Positions 24,177 through 33,208 of a stretch of DNA of 40,248 nt are shown here, one piece after another. Numbering within the stretch: the stretch's first letter is position 1; each line of letters opens with the position of its first letter. The position numbers and the translations under genes were made by a program. The notes under the pieces are model-generated. The model was not told the origin of the DNA. It was given only the letters and a program-made list of their open reading frames with translations, and ran no database searches. The stretch comes from TMED14 sp003444795 (GTDB lineage: Bacteria; Bacteroidota; Bacteroidia; Flavobacteriales; Schleiferiaceae): contig CAXBRT010000004.1 in the NCBI GenBank assembly GCA_963978445.1, positions 1 to 40,248 of the forward strand. Reading direction: 5' to 3'.

Positions 24177-24184
24177 TATCTTTA
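24177..24184 (+). promoter_or_regulatory. Candidate -7 element of the S9 peptidase/paaZ operon
   Basis: TATCTTTA, seven of eight positions of TAnnTTTG, 26 bases before the ATG at 24210. No well-spaced -33 box. Confidence 0.35.
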
Positions 24185-24209
24185 ACCCATTAGGCTCAAC
24201 CTCCCTTGT

Positions 24210-26378
24210 ATGCAACGTTTCTTTCTTTCCATGGCCGCTGTGTCGGCATTGCTTTCAGGCTGTAACATGCCCACTAAACCTTCAGCGGAAATGACCCGGC
24301 CCTATCCGGAATCGCGGTATGATTCGAGTGATGTGAAAACCTATTTTGGGGAGGCAGTGGCCGATCCCTATGGATGGCTGGAAGACGACCGAAGCGAGGA
24401 GACCGGACAATGGGTGGCTGCGCAAAATGCGGTAACGCAAGACTATTTGGGACGCATTCCCTATCGCCAGGCTTTGCGTGAGCGACTAACCGCACTCTGG
24501 AACTATGAAAAAATTGGGGCGCCTTTTGAGGAGGGGGCCTACACCTATGAGTACTACAACGATGGTTTGCAAAGTCAGTATGTACTTCGTCGGTATGAGA
24601 CGTTGAACTATGATTTTAACGCGAAGCCAGAAGTCTTTTTGGATCCCAACACCTTTAGCGAGGACGGCACTACCTCATTGGGTGGCCTGTCTTTTAGTCC
24701 AGATGGCAGCTTGGTAGCCTACCAGATTAGCGAAGGCGGTAGCGATTGGCGCAAAGTCATCGTCATGGACGCCATGAGTAAGACGATTTTGGAGGATACC
24801 CTGGTGGACGTCAAGTTTAGTGGTTTATCCTGGCGCGGAAATGAAGGCTTTTACTACAGCAGCTACGACAAGCCGAAAGGCGCATCTGAGCTGTCCGCAA
24901 TGACCAATCAGCACATGCTCTATTTCCATGCCTTAGGCACGGCACAGCAAGAAGATCAACTCATTTTTGGGGGCAGCGAGACGCCACGGCGCTACGTGGG
25001 CGGAAGCGTCACGGAGGACGGTCGCTATTTAGTGGTGACGGCTGCGGTTTCCACCACTGGAAATGAACTCTACTTACAAGATTTGGAAAAGGGAGACAAG
25101 GGCTCGCTCAGGTTGGTGGCGGAAGGTTTTGACAAGGAATACGGGGTTGTAACCTCAGAAAATGGCCAAATCATTATTCAAACCAATGATGGTGCGCCTA
25201 ATAATCGTGTGATGTTCGCTCAAGGCATCCAGCCTAAATCCGAGTGGAAGGAGCTCATCCCGGAGGGCGAATTCCCCATGAGTGTGGGCAGTGGCGGCGG
25301 TCGACTCTATGTGAGCACCATGGAGCATGCCGTCAGCAAGATGGATGAGTACGCCTATGACGGAACGCATTTGCAGACGATTGAACTGCCGGGCGTTGGT
25401 TCGGTGGGAGGCTTTGATGGAAAGCGTTCGGCGCAGAGACTTTACTTCACGTTTACCAATGCCATTACGCCAAGCGCCATTTACAGCTATACCCCTGGGA
25501 AGGAAATGGAAGCCGGCGATATTGAATTGTTCCGTGCGAGTGCGATCGATTTTGACCCAAGCCAGTATGAAAGCGAGCAAGTTTTTTACACGTCTACGGA
25601 TGGAACCAAAATCCCCATGACGATTAGCTACAAAAAAGGCCTGCAGAAAAATGGGAAAAACCCGACTATTCTGTACGGATACGGCGGCTTCAATATTAGC
25701 CTGACGCCCTCGTTCAGCACCTCCTATACCGTGTGGATGGAGCAGGGGGGCATTTTGGCCATACCCAATATTCGGGGGGGTGGCGAGTATGGCGAAGCTT
25801 GGCACGTGGCCGGCACCCAAATGCAGAAAAAGAATGTCTTTGAGGATTTTGAATCTGCCGCGCAGTACCTCTTTGATGAAGGCTATACCTCGTCGCCATA
25901 CCTCGCCTTGAGCGGGGGCTCCAATGGCGGTCTGTTGGTGGGGGCTGTGATGACCCGAAAGCCAGACCTAGCTGCGGTCGCCTTTCCGGCGGTAGGAGTC
26001 ATGGACATGCTGCGCTACCACACGTTTACGGCAGGGGCTGGTTGGGCCTACGATTACGGAACGGCAGAGGACAGCCCTGAGATGTTTGCCTACTTGAAAA
26101 GCTACAGCCCCGTGCACAATGTGGTAGAAGGCACCTGCTACCCAGCAACTATGGTGACCACGGCGGATCACGATGACCGCGTCGTTCCCGCGCATAGCTT
26201 CAAGTTTGCCGCGGAGCTCCAGGCCAAGCAAGACTGTGGCACTCCCACGCTGATCAGAATCGAAACCAATGCAGGCCACGGCGCAGGAAAGCCCACGGCC
26301 ATGGTGATCGAAGAGGCCATAGACAAATTTGCTTTCGCCCTTTGGAACATGGGCTTTACCAAACTTCCCAATCCATGA
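24210..26378 (+). CDS. Prolyl oligopeptidase (S9A family), predicted lipoprotein
   Basis: 722 aa. The signal peptide ends in a lipobox LLSGC (Cys18), so the enzyme is probably lipid-anchored in the periplasm or outer membrane. About 25-420 form the propeller that filters substrates by size. The alpha/beta-hydrolase domain follows, with nucleophile S571 in GGSNGG, acid D656 in HDDRVV and H690 in NAGHGAG, the S9A triad. It cleaves short proline-containing peptides after Pro. The stop overlaps the paaZ start by four bases (ATGA), so a peptidase is translationally coupled to phenylacetate catabolism, which points to peptides as carbon source. Confidence 0.95.
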   Translation: MQRFFLSMAAVSALLSGCNMPTKPSAEMTRPYPESRYDSSDVKTYFGEAVADPYGWLEDDRSEETGQWVAAQNAVTQDYLGRIPYRQALRERLTALWNYEKIGAPFEEGAYTYEYYNDGLQSQYVLRRYETLNYDFNAKPEVFLDPNTFSEDGTTSLGGLSFSPDGSLVAYQISEGGSDWRKVIVMDAMSKTILEDTLVDVKFSGLSWRGNEGFYYSSYDKPKGASELSAMTNQHMLYFHALGTAQQEDQLIFGGSETPRRYVGGSVTEDGRYLVVTAAVSTTGNELYLQDLEKGDKGSLRLVAEGFDKEYGVVTSENGQIIIQTNDGAPNNRVMFAQGIQPKSEWKELIPEGEFPMSVGSGGGRLYVSTMEHAVSKMDEYAYDGTHLQTIELPGVGSVGGFDGKRSAQRLYFTFTNAITPSAIYSYTPGKEMEAGDIELFRASAIDFDPSQYESEQVFYTSTDGTKIPMTISYKKGLQKNGKNPTILYGYGGFNISLTPSFSTSYTVWMEQGGILAIPNIRGGGEYGEAWHVAGTQMQKKNVFEDFESAAQYLFDEGYTSSPYLALSGGSNGGLLVGAVMTRKPDLAAVAFPAVGVMDMLRYHTFTAGAGWAYDYGTAEDSPEMFAYLKSYSPVHNVVEGTCYPATMVTTADHDDRVVPAHSFKFAAELQAKQDCGTPTLIRIETNAGHGAGKPTAMVIEEAIDKFAFALWNMGFTKLPNP

Positions 26379-28423
26379 GCATTCAAAACTATGTGCTCGG
26401 GCAATGGGTAAGCGGGCAAGGGTCTGAATACGAAGCACGGCACGCCATTACAGGGGCTTCCTTGGGCCACGTCTCAAGTCAGGGCTTGAACTATGACGAC
26501 ATCCTGGCCTATGGACGTGAAAAGGGAGGGGTCGCCTTGCGTGCCATGACCTTTCCTCAGCGCGGGCTGATGCTGAAAGCCTTGGCTATGCACCTTCAGG
26601 AGCGCAAAGAAGCCTACTATGCGGTGTCGGCAGCCACGGGAGCCACGCGCGTGGACAGCTGGATTGACATTGAAGGAGGCATCGGCAACCTTTTTACCAA
26701 TGCCTCCCTGCGACGCGAGTTTGCCGACCAGTCCTTTCACATCGATGGCCCCCCGGTCAAGCTATCTAAAAACGGCACCTTCTTGGGTCAGCACATTATG
26801 GTGCCCAAGCGAGGAGTCGCCGTCCATATCAATGCTTTCAACTTCCCGGTTTGGGGCATGTTGGAGAAAATCGCGGTCAACCTCTTGGCCGGCGTGCCTG
26901 CGGTGGTCAAACCGTCGGAATTCACATCCTTCCTGACCGAAGTCGTGGTCAAAGACATCATTGCGAGCGGCATCTTGCCCGAAGGTTCGTTGCAGCTGGT
27001 AAGTGGCAAGGGCCATGGAATTTTGGACGCTGTCCAGCGGGGCGACACGGTAACGTTCACCGGATCTGCAACCACCGGCATGCGCCTCAAAGAACAACCG
27101 CATTACCTCGAACGCGGAGTGGCCTTCAACCTGGAAGCGGATTCTTTGAACGCGATGGTATTGGGAGAGGATGCCCGCCCTGGCACGCCAGAGTTCGACA
27201 TTTTCATAAAAGAAGTCGCCAAGGAGATTACCATCAAGGCGGGCCAGAAATGTACGGCTGTTCGACGGGTGGTTGTGCCGGCCGCTCTTGTGGAAGATGT
27301 TCAGTCTGCTTTGGCGGGAAGACTCGCCACGACGGCCTATGGCGACCCTTCGGTGGAGGGGGTTCGGATGGGATCCTTGGCGACCCAATTGCAGGTGGAG
27401 CGGGTTCGTTCCTCTGTGGAGGCCTTGGCGCAGGAAAACGAAGTCGTCTTTGGTCGCGTGGACGGGATGGGCGAGGCCAAGGCGGCCCACCCAGAAGCAG
27501 GGGCCTTTTATGCTCCGGTTCTCCTACGAAACGAGCAGCCCTTGCAAAACCTCAGCTGCCATAGCATTGAGGCCTTCGGCCCCGTAAGTACGATCATGCC
27601 CTATCATTCTCTGGCGGAAGCTGCGGAGATTGTGGCCTTGGGTCGCGGTTCGCTCGTCACCAGCTTTGTCTCTGCCGACCGCGATGCGGCGCGTGAATTT
27701 GCGCTTGAGGCGGCCTACAGCAATGGCCGAATCCACCTCTTGGACGCCAGCAGTGCCAAAGAATCTACCGGTCACGGATCGCCAATGCCCTTGCTCACGC
27801 ATGGGGGACCAGGGCGTGCGGGGGACGGAGAAGAGATGGGCGGCATGCGCGGGGTGATGCATTACCTGCAGCGCGTGGCACTTCAGGGGCACCCCAATAC
27901 CCTTACCGCCGTGACCGGCCGCTTTACGCCGGGTGCGGATCGCCCTGAAGCAGAACCTCACTTATTCCGTCAGCATTTTGAGGACTTGCGCATCGGCGAC
28001 ACGGTAACGACCGCGAAGCATTTGGTGACGCTTCAAGACATAGAAGATTTTGCGGAGCTCAGCGGCGATAAATTTTACGCCCATATGGACGAAAACAGTC
28101 TAGAGGGCACCATTTTTACGGGCCGAGTCGCACATGGCTATTTCATTCTCAGTCGTGCGGCCGGACTCTTTGTGGACCCCCCAAAAGGCCCCGTGTTGCT
28201 GAACTATGGTTTGGAAAGTTGCCGATTCACCAAACCCGTTTACCCCGGCACAGAGATTGGGGTACAACTGACGGTTCAAGAAAAAATCGACCAAGAAAAG
28301 CGCAGCCCGGAGGACATTGCCAAGGGGATTGTGAAGTACTATGTTGAAGTCACGGACGATACACAGGAGGTGGTCGCTGTGGCGACCATCCTGACCATGG
28401 TAAAAAAGCGCAACCAAGCATGA
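26375..28423 (+). CDS. paaZ: PaaZ, bifunctional oxepin-CoA hydrolase / 3-oxo-5,6-dehydrosuberyl-CoA semialdehyde dehydrogenase
   Basis: 682 aa from ATG 26375 (E. coli PaaZ 681). An upstream ATG at 26342 would add 11 residues inside the peptidase gene and is unlikely. The N-terminal aldehyde dehydrogenase domain (about 1-515) has E254 in NLEADS and C293 in GQKCTAVRR, matching E256 and C295 of E. coli. The C-terminal MaoC-type hydratase domain has D565 and H570 in SGDKFYAH. It opens the oxepin ring and oxidises the resulting aldehyde to the acid with NADP. It overlaps the next gene by four bases. It is separated from the other paa genes by the two T9SS genes. Confidence 0.97.
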   Translation: MSIQNYVLGQWVSGQGSEYEARHAITGASLGHVSSQGLNYDDILAYGREKGGVALRAMTFPQRGLMLKALAMHLQERKEAYYAVSAATGATRVDSWIDIEGGIGNLFTNASLRREFADQSFHIDGPPVKLSKNGTFLGQHIMVPKRGVAVHINAFNFPVWGMLEKIAVNLLAGVPAVVKPSEFTSFLTEVVVKDIIASGILPEGSLQLVSGKGHGILDAVQRGDTVTFTGSATTGMRLKEQPHYLERGVAFNLEADSLNAMVLGEDARPGTPEFDIFIKEVAKEITIKAGQKCTAVRRVVVPAALVEDVQSALAGRLATTAYGDPSVEGVRMGSLATQLQVERVRSSVEALAQENEVVFGRVDGMGEAKAAHPEAGAFYAPVLLRNEQPLQNLSCHSIEAFGPVSTIMPYHSLAEAAEIVALGRGSLVTSFVSADRDAAREFALEAAYSNGRIHLLDASSAKESTGHGSPMPLLTHGGPGRAGDGEEMGGMRGVMHYLQRVALQGHPNTLTAVTGRFTPGADRPEAEPHLFRQHFEDLRIGDTVTTAKHLVTLQDIEDFAELSGDKFYAHMDENSLEGTIFTGRVAHGYFILSRAAGLFVDPPKGPVLLNYGLESCRFTKPVYPGTEIGVQLTVQEKIDQEKRSPEDIAKGIVKYYVEVTDDTQEVVAVATILTMVKKRNQA

Positions 28424-28752
28424 GCTTCATCCAAGACGGACTCAACCTAACCCCAGGCAACTACGCGGTGCTCTTCCTATCAGAGCGCCCCACTGACCCT
28501 GAGGGCTATGCCGACATGGACCAGCGCACGATGGAGGCCGTGGAGCGCCTTCCGGGCTATCTGGGCTATGAGTTGGTTCGGAACGGAGAGGACGCCATTT
28601 TCATTTCCTACTGGGCGGATAAAGCAGCGGTAGAGGCTTGGCGGACGGACGCACTTCACCGAGAAGCAAAAACCCAAGGGCGATCGCATTGGTACTACGC
28701 GTACCGCAGTGTGGTCTGCCCCATTGAAGCAACAAGTCACTTTAGACGATGA
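28420..28752 (+). CDS. Small ABM-fold (antibiotic biosynthesis monooxygenase-like) protein
   Basis: 110 aa with a dimeric alpha+beta-barrel pattern: a first strand NYAVLFLSE, a helix with MEAVERLPGYLGYE, a strand AIFISYW, then the family motif WRTDALHREAKTQGRSHWY. Members include quinone-forming monooxygenases and proteins of unknown role. It overlaps paaZ and the following paaF-like gene by four bases each. The tight coupling to PaaZ suggests handling of a reactive pathway intermediate, but that is inference. A C-terminal tail of about 15 residues follows the fold. Confidence 0.85.
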   Translation: MSFIQDGLNLTPGNYAVLFLSERPTDPEGYADMDQRTMEAVERLPGYLGYELVRNGEDAIFISYWADKAAVEAWRTDALHREAKTQGRSHWYYAYRSVVCPIEATSHFRR

Positions 28753-29534
28753 GCACAGATTACACATTAGAAGGCGGCGTGCAGGTTTCGCGCGCCCAGG
28801 GCATAGCCACCATTGAATTTTTCCATCCGCAGAGCAATTCATTGCCAAGCCGCGTGCTGGCGGCCCTGGCACAAGCGATTGAGGATGAGGGAAGCCATCC
28901 TGAAAGCCGGGTCATCGTTTTAAAAAGCTCGGGAGACCGGGTGTTTTGTGGTGGGGCTAGCTTCGATGAGTTGGCGACCATCCGAACCGAAGCCGAAGGC
29001 TTGCAATTCTTTGGGGGATTTGCCTCTGTGATCAATGCTCTGCGCAAAAGCCCCAAGCTGACCATTGGTCGTGTGCAAGGCAAGGCCGTAGGCGGAGGCG
29101 TTGGATTGGCGAGTGCGGTAGATTATTGTTTGGCTACACAGCATGCGGCGGTAAAGCTGAGCGAGCTGGCAGTTGGCATTGGCCCCTTTGTGGTCGGGCC
29201 AGCGGTGGCGCGTAAAATGGGCCTTAGCGCCATGAGCCAACTGGCGATAGATGCCACACAATTCAAATCCGCCCAGTGGGCCGCCCAGCAGGGACTCTAT
29301 GCAGAAGTGTTTGACTCGGTGGAGGATCTGGACGCGGGCGTGGCGCGCGTGGCAAATGCCTTGACGCAGCAGAGTGCGGCCGCGCAAACGGCGCTCAAAA
29401 AGGTCCTGTGGGAAGGCACGGAAAACTGGGACCAGTTCCTGGCAGAGCGGGCAGCGATCTCGGGTGCGCTGGTTCGTACCCCCGAAAGCCAAGCGGCGAT
29501 TCAAGCCATTCACCAATCCCTTTCGAAGAAATAA
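28749..29534 (+). CDS. paaF: Enoyl-CoA hydratase/isomerase family protein, likely PaaF (2,3-dehydroadipyl-CoA hydratase)
   Basis: 261 aa crotonase-fold protein, distinct from PaaG. Oxyanion-hole segments are CGGASFDEL and VGGGVGLA. The Glu equivalent to E144 of rat enoyl-CoA hydratase lies in KLSELAVGIGP; the position of the second catalytic Glu appears to be Gln. The standard pathway needs a hydratase between PaaG and PaaH, and this is the only other crotonase here, so PaaF is the likely assignment. It is divergent enough that another crotonase reaction cannot be excluded. The DUF3078 gene begins three bases after its stop. Confidence 0.72.
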   Translation: MSTDYTLEGGVQVSRAQGIATIEFFHPQSNSLPSRVLAALAQAIEDEGSHPESRVIVLKSSGDRVFCGGASFDELATIRTEAEGLQFFGGFASVINALRKSPKLTIGRVQGKAVGGGVGLASAVDYCLATQHAAVKLSELAVGIGPFVVGPAVARKMGLSAMSQLAIDATQFKSAQWAAQQGLYAEVFDSVEDLDAGVARVANALTQQSAAAQTALKKVLWEGTENWDQFLAERAAISGALVRTPESQAAIQAIHQSLSKK

Positions 29535-29537
29535 ACC

Positions 29538-30455
29538 ATGCGTTTTCGCTGGGCCCTCCTCACCTTGCTTGGCACCGCCTTTTCGTTGGCGGCCGGCACG
29601 CCATGGGGCTTACCTATGGAAGCAGTGACGATTGGGCCTTGGACGCTGTCAGGTTTGTATGGCGCAACCTTCAACCAAACACTTCTGCGGAACTGGAATG
29701 CGGGGGGACAAAACTCCCTAAATACGGGATTCATTTTGCGCCAGTCGGCGGAGTATACCTCTGAAACTTGGTCGGCAAACCAATTATTAGATGCGGCGTA
29801 TGGTCTGAACTTTCAGGAGGGCATTGTTCGAAAGATGGATGACAAGCTGGAATATAACCTGCGTCTCGATCGCCTGCTCTCTGGGCAGCCGCTTTGGAAA
29901 TTATCGGGATTTGGGAGTTTCAAAACCCAATGGTATAAAGGCTATGCAAAACCAGGGGATCCCGACACGGCGTACGTTTCGCGGTTTATGGCACCCGCCT
30001 ACACGATTGCAGGTTTGGGCTTGACCCACAAGGATGCCTTTGTGGACCTCTACTTTTCGCCGGTGACGGCAAAGCACACATTTGTTCGGGATGAGCGCTT
30101 GCGGGCGCAAGGGGTGTTCGGACTGCAGCCCGGCCAAACGTTTCGCCAAGAGCTAGGCGCCTATTTAAACTTTCGCTTAAAACGAAATTTCCCCAACAAA
30201 TTATCGGTGGATTTTCGGACCAATCTCTTTGGTAATTACCTGGCCAAACCCTTCTCCATAGACGTAGATACGGATATGCTGCTCGTTTACAAGGCGACCA
30301 ACTACTTGAGCATCACTTTGCGAACGCAAGGCATATATGACCGGGACATTTTGATTCGGGACAGCAACAACGACGGTAAGCTGGACGCAACGGGCATTCA
30401 ATTAAAACAATTGTCTGGGGTAGGTTTGACCTATAACTTCGGCGCCATCAAATGA
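29538..30455 (+). CDS. DUF3078 family protein, predicted outer-membrane beta-barrel
   Basis: 305 aa. A signal peptide covers about 1-19. The family signature is visible: FNQTLLRNWNAGGQNSLNT, then a conserved Trp region, AYGLNFQEG, and MAPAYTIAGLGLTHK followed by FSPVTAKHTFV. Alternating amphipathic strands to a C-terminal GLTYNFGAIK suggest an outer-membrane barrel. The function of DUF3078 is not established. It sits between paaF and the E1 gene and overlaps the latter by four bases, so it belongs to the catabolic operon and could serve substrate entry; this is inference. Confidence 0.85.
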   Translation: MRFRWALLTLLGTAFSLAAGTPWGLPMEAVTIGPWTLSGLYGATFNQTLLRNWNAGGQNSLNTGFILRQSAEYTSETWSANQLLDAAYGLNFQEGIVRKMDDKLEYNLRLDRLLSGQPLWKLSGFGSFKTQWYKGYAKPGDPDTAYVSRFMAPAYTIAGLGLTHKDAFVDLYFSPVTAKHTFVRDERLRAQGVFGLQPGQTFRQELGAYLNFRLKRNFPNKLSVDFRTNLFGNYLAKPFSIDVDTDMLLVYKATNYLSITLRTQGIYDRDILIRDSNNDGKLDATGIQLKQLSGVGLTYNFGAIK

Positions 30456-32506
30456 GTAAGAATATCCACCCCTCGCTGCTGAAAGCGTATGAACTCATGG
30501 CCACCGCCAAGGCCATGACGGAATTGTTTGAGGCGAAGCGTGAGATCACGCAGACCTATGTGCATGCCACCTCCCGTGGCCACGAGGCTATTCAGCTGGC
30601 TTGTTCTCTACAGTTGAGTGCCGTGGATTACCTCTACCCGTACTACCGCGATGACGCGATGCTTTTGGGCATCGGCATGCAGCCTTACGATTTGATGCTC
30701 CAGCTCTTGGCGAAGCGGGACGATCCTTTTTCTGGGGGCCGAACCTACTACAGCCACCCGTCTCTTCGCGAGGACGACAAGCCAAAAATCCCACACCAAT
30801 CTTCCGCCACAGGCATGCAAGCCATTCCAGCAGCTGGGGCGGCTCTTGGGATTCAGTACCGCGAAAAAATGGGACTCACAGAAGGCTGGGGCGATGAAAA
30901 ACCGGTCGTCGTATGTTCCATCGGGGACGCAGCCATGACAGAAGGTGAAATCTCCGAGGCACTGCAAATGGCGGCACTCAAGCAGTTCCCGCTGCTCATG
31001 CTCGTTCAGGACAATGGATGGGACATTTCGGCGATTGCGGCAGAGACGCGGTCGGGCAGTGCTGCGGATTACGCCAAAGGATTCAAAGGCCTGAACGTCG
31101 TTCAAGTGGATGGCAGCGACTTCAATGCATGTTACCATGCCATGCGCGAGGTTCTGAAAAATATGCGGAAAACGCGCCAGCCCTATTTGGTGCACGCCAA
31201 GGTTCCTTTGCTCAACCACCACACGTCGGGCGTCCGAATGGAGTGGTACCGTGACGATTTGGAAGAGCACGGCAAGCGCGACCCTTTACCCAAATTGCAT
31301 ACCTTCCTCCTAGAGCAAGGTGTGAAAGAGGCGGACCTCAAAGCCCTATCACTGGAGGCAGAGGTAAAGGTGGCAGCCGACTTTGAGCGCGCGCTAGCCG
31401 CAGAGGATCCCCGCCCTGAGGATCTCTTCACCTTCCGCTATGCCGACACGCCTATCACGGAAGAGCTGGGAACACGTGCACCCAAGGACCGCGAGAAAAC
31501 CGTCATGGTCGATAGCGCGCTGTTTGCCATTCGCGAAATTTTTGCCGAGCACCCCGAAGCCCTCTTGTACGGCCAAGATGTGGGCCGACGCTTGGGTGGG
31601 GTCTTCCGTGAAGCCGCCACGTTGGCCCAGCAATTTGGGGACGACCGCGTATTCAACACGCCCATTCAGGAGGCCTTTATCATTGGAAGCACCGTAGGCA
31701 TGTCCGCAGTGGGCCTGAAGCCGTTTGTGGAAGTACAGTTTGCGGATTACATCTGGCCAGGGCTGAATCAGCTATTTACAGAGCTTTCCCGCTCGTTTTA
31801 CCTCACAAATGGCAAATGGCCCGCGAGCGCGGTAATTCGCGTCCCAATCGGCGCATATGGCTCGGGAGGACCTTTTCACAGCTCTAGCGTGGAATCGGTA
31901 TTGACCAATATCCGTGGTATCAAAGTGGCCTACCCCTCCACGGGGGCGGATTTGAAGGGGTTGATGAAGGCAGCCTTTGCCGACCCGAATCCCGTCGTCA
32001 TGCTTGAGCACAAGGGGCTCTATTGGTCCAAAATCCCAGGCACAGAAGGGGCCAAAACGATTGAGCCCGATGCGGACTATGTCATTCCCTTTGGAAAGGC
32101 CCGAATCGCCAAAGCCGCAGACCCCAGCCAGGAGCAGTCCTCCCTATGCGTGGTTACCTACGGTCGTGGAGTCTATTGGGCAGCTGAGGCTGCGAAGCCA
32201 TTTGCGCATCGTGTGGAAATCATTGACTTACGAACCCTCCTTCCCTGGGATGAAGCCCTCGTGATGGAACGCGTTCAAGCACACCACCGCGCCTTGGTTC
32301 TCACAGAAGAGCCCGCGACCAACTCCTTTGCACAAGCAGTGGCAGGTAAAATTCAATCGGAGTGTTTCCGGCAGCTGGATGCTCCCGTTCGGGTTTTTGG
32401 GTCGGAGGACACGCCTGCTATTCCGCTCAATAAGATGTTGGAAGCGGCGCTATTGCCCAATGCCGAAAAGGTCCGCGCCGCGATGGAAGAGGTGTTGGGG
32501 TTCTAG
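30452..32506 (+). CDS. 2-oxoacid dehydrogenase E1 component, fused alpha and beta subunits
   Basis: 684 aa. The alpha part (about 1-330) has the thiamine diphosphate motif from about residue 158, GDAAMTEGEISEA...QDNGWDIS, a variant of the usual GDG...N pattern. The beta part starts near 350 with GQDVGRRLGGVFREA and continues through the transketolase-like central and C-terminal domains (RVEIIDLRTLLPWDE). Fused branched-chain-type E1 proteins of this kind are common in Bacteroidota. They decarboxylate a 2-oxoacid and pass the acyl group to a lipoyl-E2, which is not in the window. It is last in the peptidase-paaZ operon. In this setting phenylpyruvate to phenylacetyl-CoA would be a fitting reaction; branched-chain 2-oxoacids are the conservative alternative. 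Confidence 0.92.
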   Translation: MSKNIHPSLLKAYELMATAKAMTELFEAKREITQTYVHATSRGHEAIQLACSLQLSAVDYLYPYYRDDAMLLGIGMQPYDLMLQLLAKRDDPFSGGRTYYSHPSLREDDKPKIPHQSSATGMQAIPAAGAALGIQYREKMGLTEGWGDEKPVVVCSIGDAAMTEGEISEALQMAALKQFPLLMLVQDNGWDISAIAAETRSGSAADYAKGFKGLNVVQVDGSDFNACYHAMREVLKNMRKTRQPYLVHAKVPLLNHHTSGVRMEWYRDDLEEHGKRDPLPKLHTFLLEQGVKEADLKALSLEAEVKVAADFERALAAEDPRPEDLFTFRYADTPITEELGTRAPKDREKTVMVDSALFAIREIFAEHPEALLYGQDVGRRLGGVFREAATLAQQFGDDRVFNTPIQEAFIIGSTVGMSAVGLKPFVEVQFADYIWPGLNQLFTELSRSFYLTNGKWPASAVIRVPIGAYGSGGPFHSSSVESVLTNIRGIKVAYPSTGADLKGLMKAAFADPNPVVMLEHKGLYWSKIPGTEGAKTIEPDADYVIPFGKARIAKAADPSQEQSSLCVVTYGRGVYWAAEAAKPFAHRVEIIDLRTLLPWDEALVMERVQAHHRALVLTEEPATNSFAQAVAGKIQSECFRQLDAPVRVFGSEDTPAIPLNKMLEAALLPNAEKVRAAMEEVLGF

Positions 32507-32530
32507 CCAACAAGCCAACAAGCTACCAAG
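32507..32530. repeat. 8-bp tandem repeat between convergent genes
   Basis: CCAACAAG at 32507-32514 and 32515-32522, then CTACCAAG at 32523-32530. It begins directly after the E1 stop codon and fills nearly all of the 28-base gap to the scoB stop. Confidence 0.7.
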
Positions 32531-32534
32531 CTCC

Positions 32535-33197
32535 CTAGCCCACCCGCATCTCGGGAATCTCCCCTTCGACCACTAAACGGCCGGCGGTTTTGGCGATGAT
32601 TTCATCGACGCTGACTCCTGGGGCGCGCTCTAGTAGGACAAAACCTCTTTCGGGATCTACGTCCATGACGGCTAAGTCAGTGACAATCTTCTTCACACAA
32701 CCAACTCCCGTAAGGGGCAGGGTACAGACGGGAAGCACTTTGGATTCGCCGGCGCGGTTGGTGTGCTGCATGGCGACAATGATGTTTTCTGCGCTGGCGA
32801 CCAGGTCCATGGCGCCGCCCATGCCTTTGACCATTTTACCGGGAATTTTCCAGTTGGCGATGTCGCCTGTTTCGGAAACTTCCATAGCACCGAGGACGGT
32901 AAGCTGAACCTTCTGCGCACGAATCATCCCGAAGGACGTGGCGCTGTCGAAGAAGCTTGCACCCGGAAGGGCAGTGATGGTTTGCTTGCCTGCGTTGATG
33001 AGGTCTGCGTCTTCGTCACCCTCCCAGGGAAAGGGGCCCATGCCGAGGATACCGTTTTCGGATTGGAATTCGACGTCGATGCCTTTGGGGATATAGTTGG
33101 CGACCAGCGTGGGGATGCCGATGCCCAAGTTGACATACCAGCCGTCTTGGAGCTCCTGTGCAATGCGTTGTGCGATGCCGTTTTTGTCAAGTGCCAT
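32535..33197 (-). CDS. scoB: 3-oxoacid CoA-transferase, subunit B
   Basis: 220 aa. Carries the catalytic Glu in SENGILGMGP and the motif NLGIGIPTL of class I CoA-transferases. With subunit A it moves CoA from succinyl-CoA to acetoacetate or a similar 3-oxoacid. PcaJ (3-oxoadipate) is the nearest alternative assignment. Its start is 11 bases after the scoA stop. It is the last gene of the leftward ricT operon and ends 28 bases from the E1 gene end. Confidence 0.93.
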   Translation of the reverse strand: MALDKNGIAQRIAQELQDGWYVNLGIGIPTLVANYIPKGIDVEFQSENGILGMGPFPWEGDEDADLINAGKQTITALPGASFFDSATSFGMIRAQKVQLTVLGAMEVSETGDIANWKIPGKMVKGMGGAMDLVASAENIIVAMQHTNRAGESKVLPVCTLPLTGVGCVKKIVTDLAVMDVDPERGFVLLERAPGVSVDEIIAKTAGRLVVEGEIPEMRVG

Positions 33198-33208
33198 GGG
33201 GGATGGTA

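Noticed and set aside
28749..29534. PaaF-like protein as an inactive paralogue because one catalytic Glu is missing
   Set aside because: The second Glu is also replaced in E. coli PaaF as I recall it, so its absence does not show loss of function.
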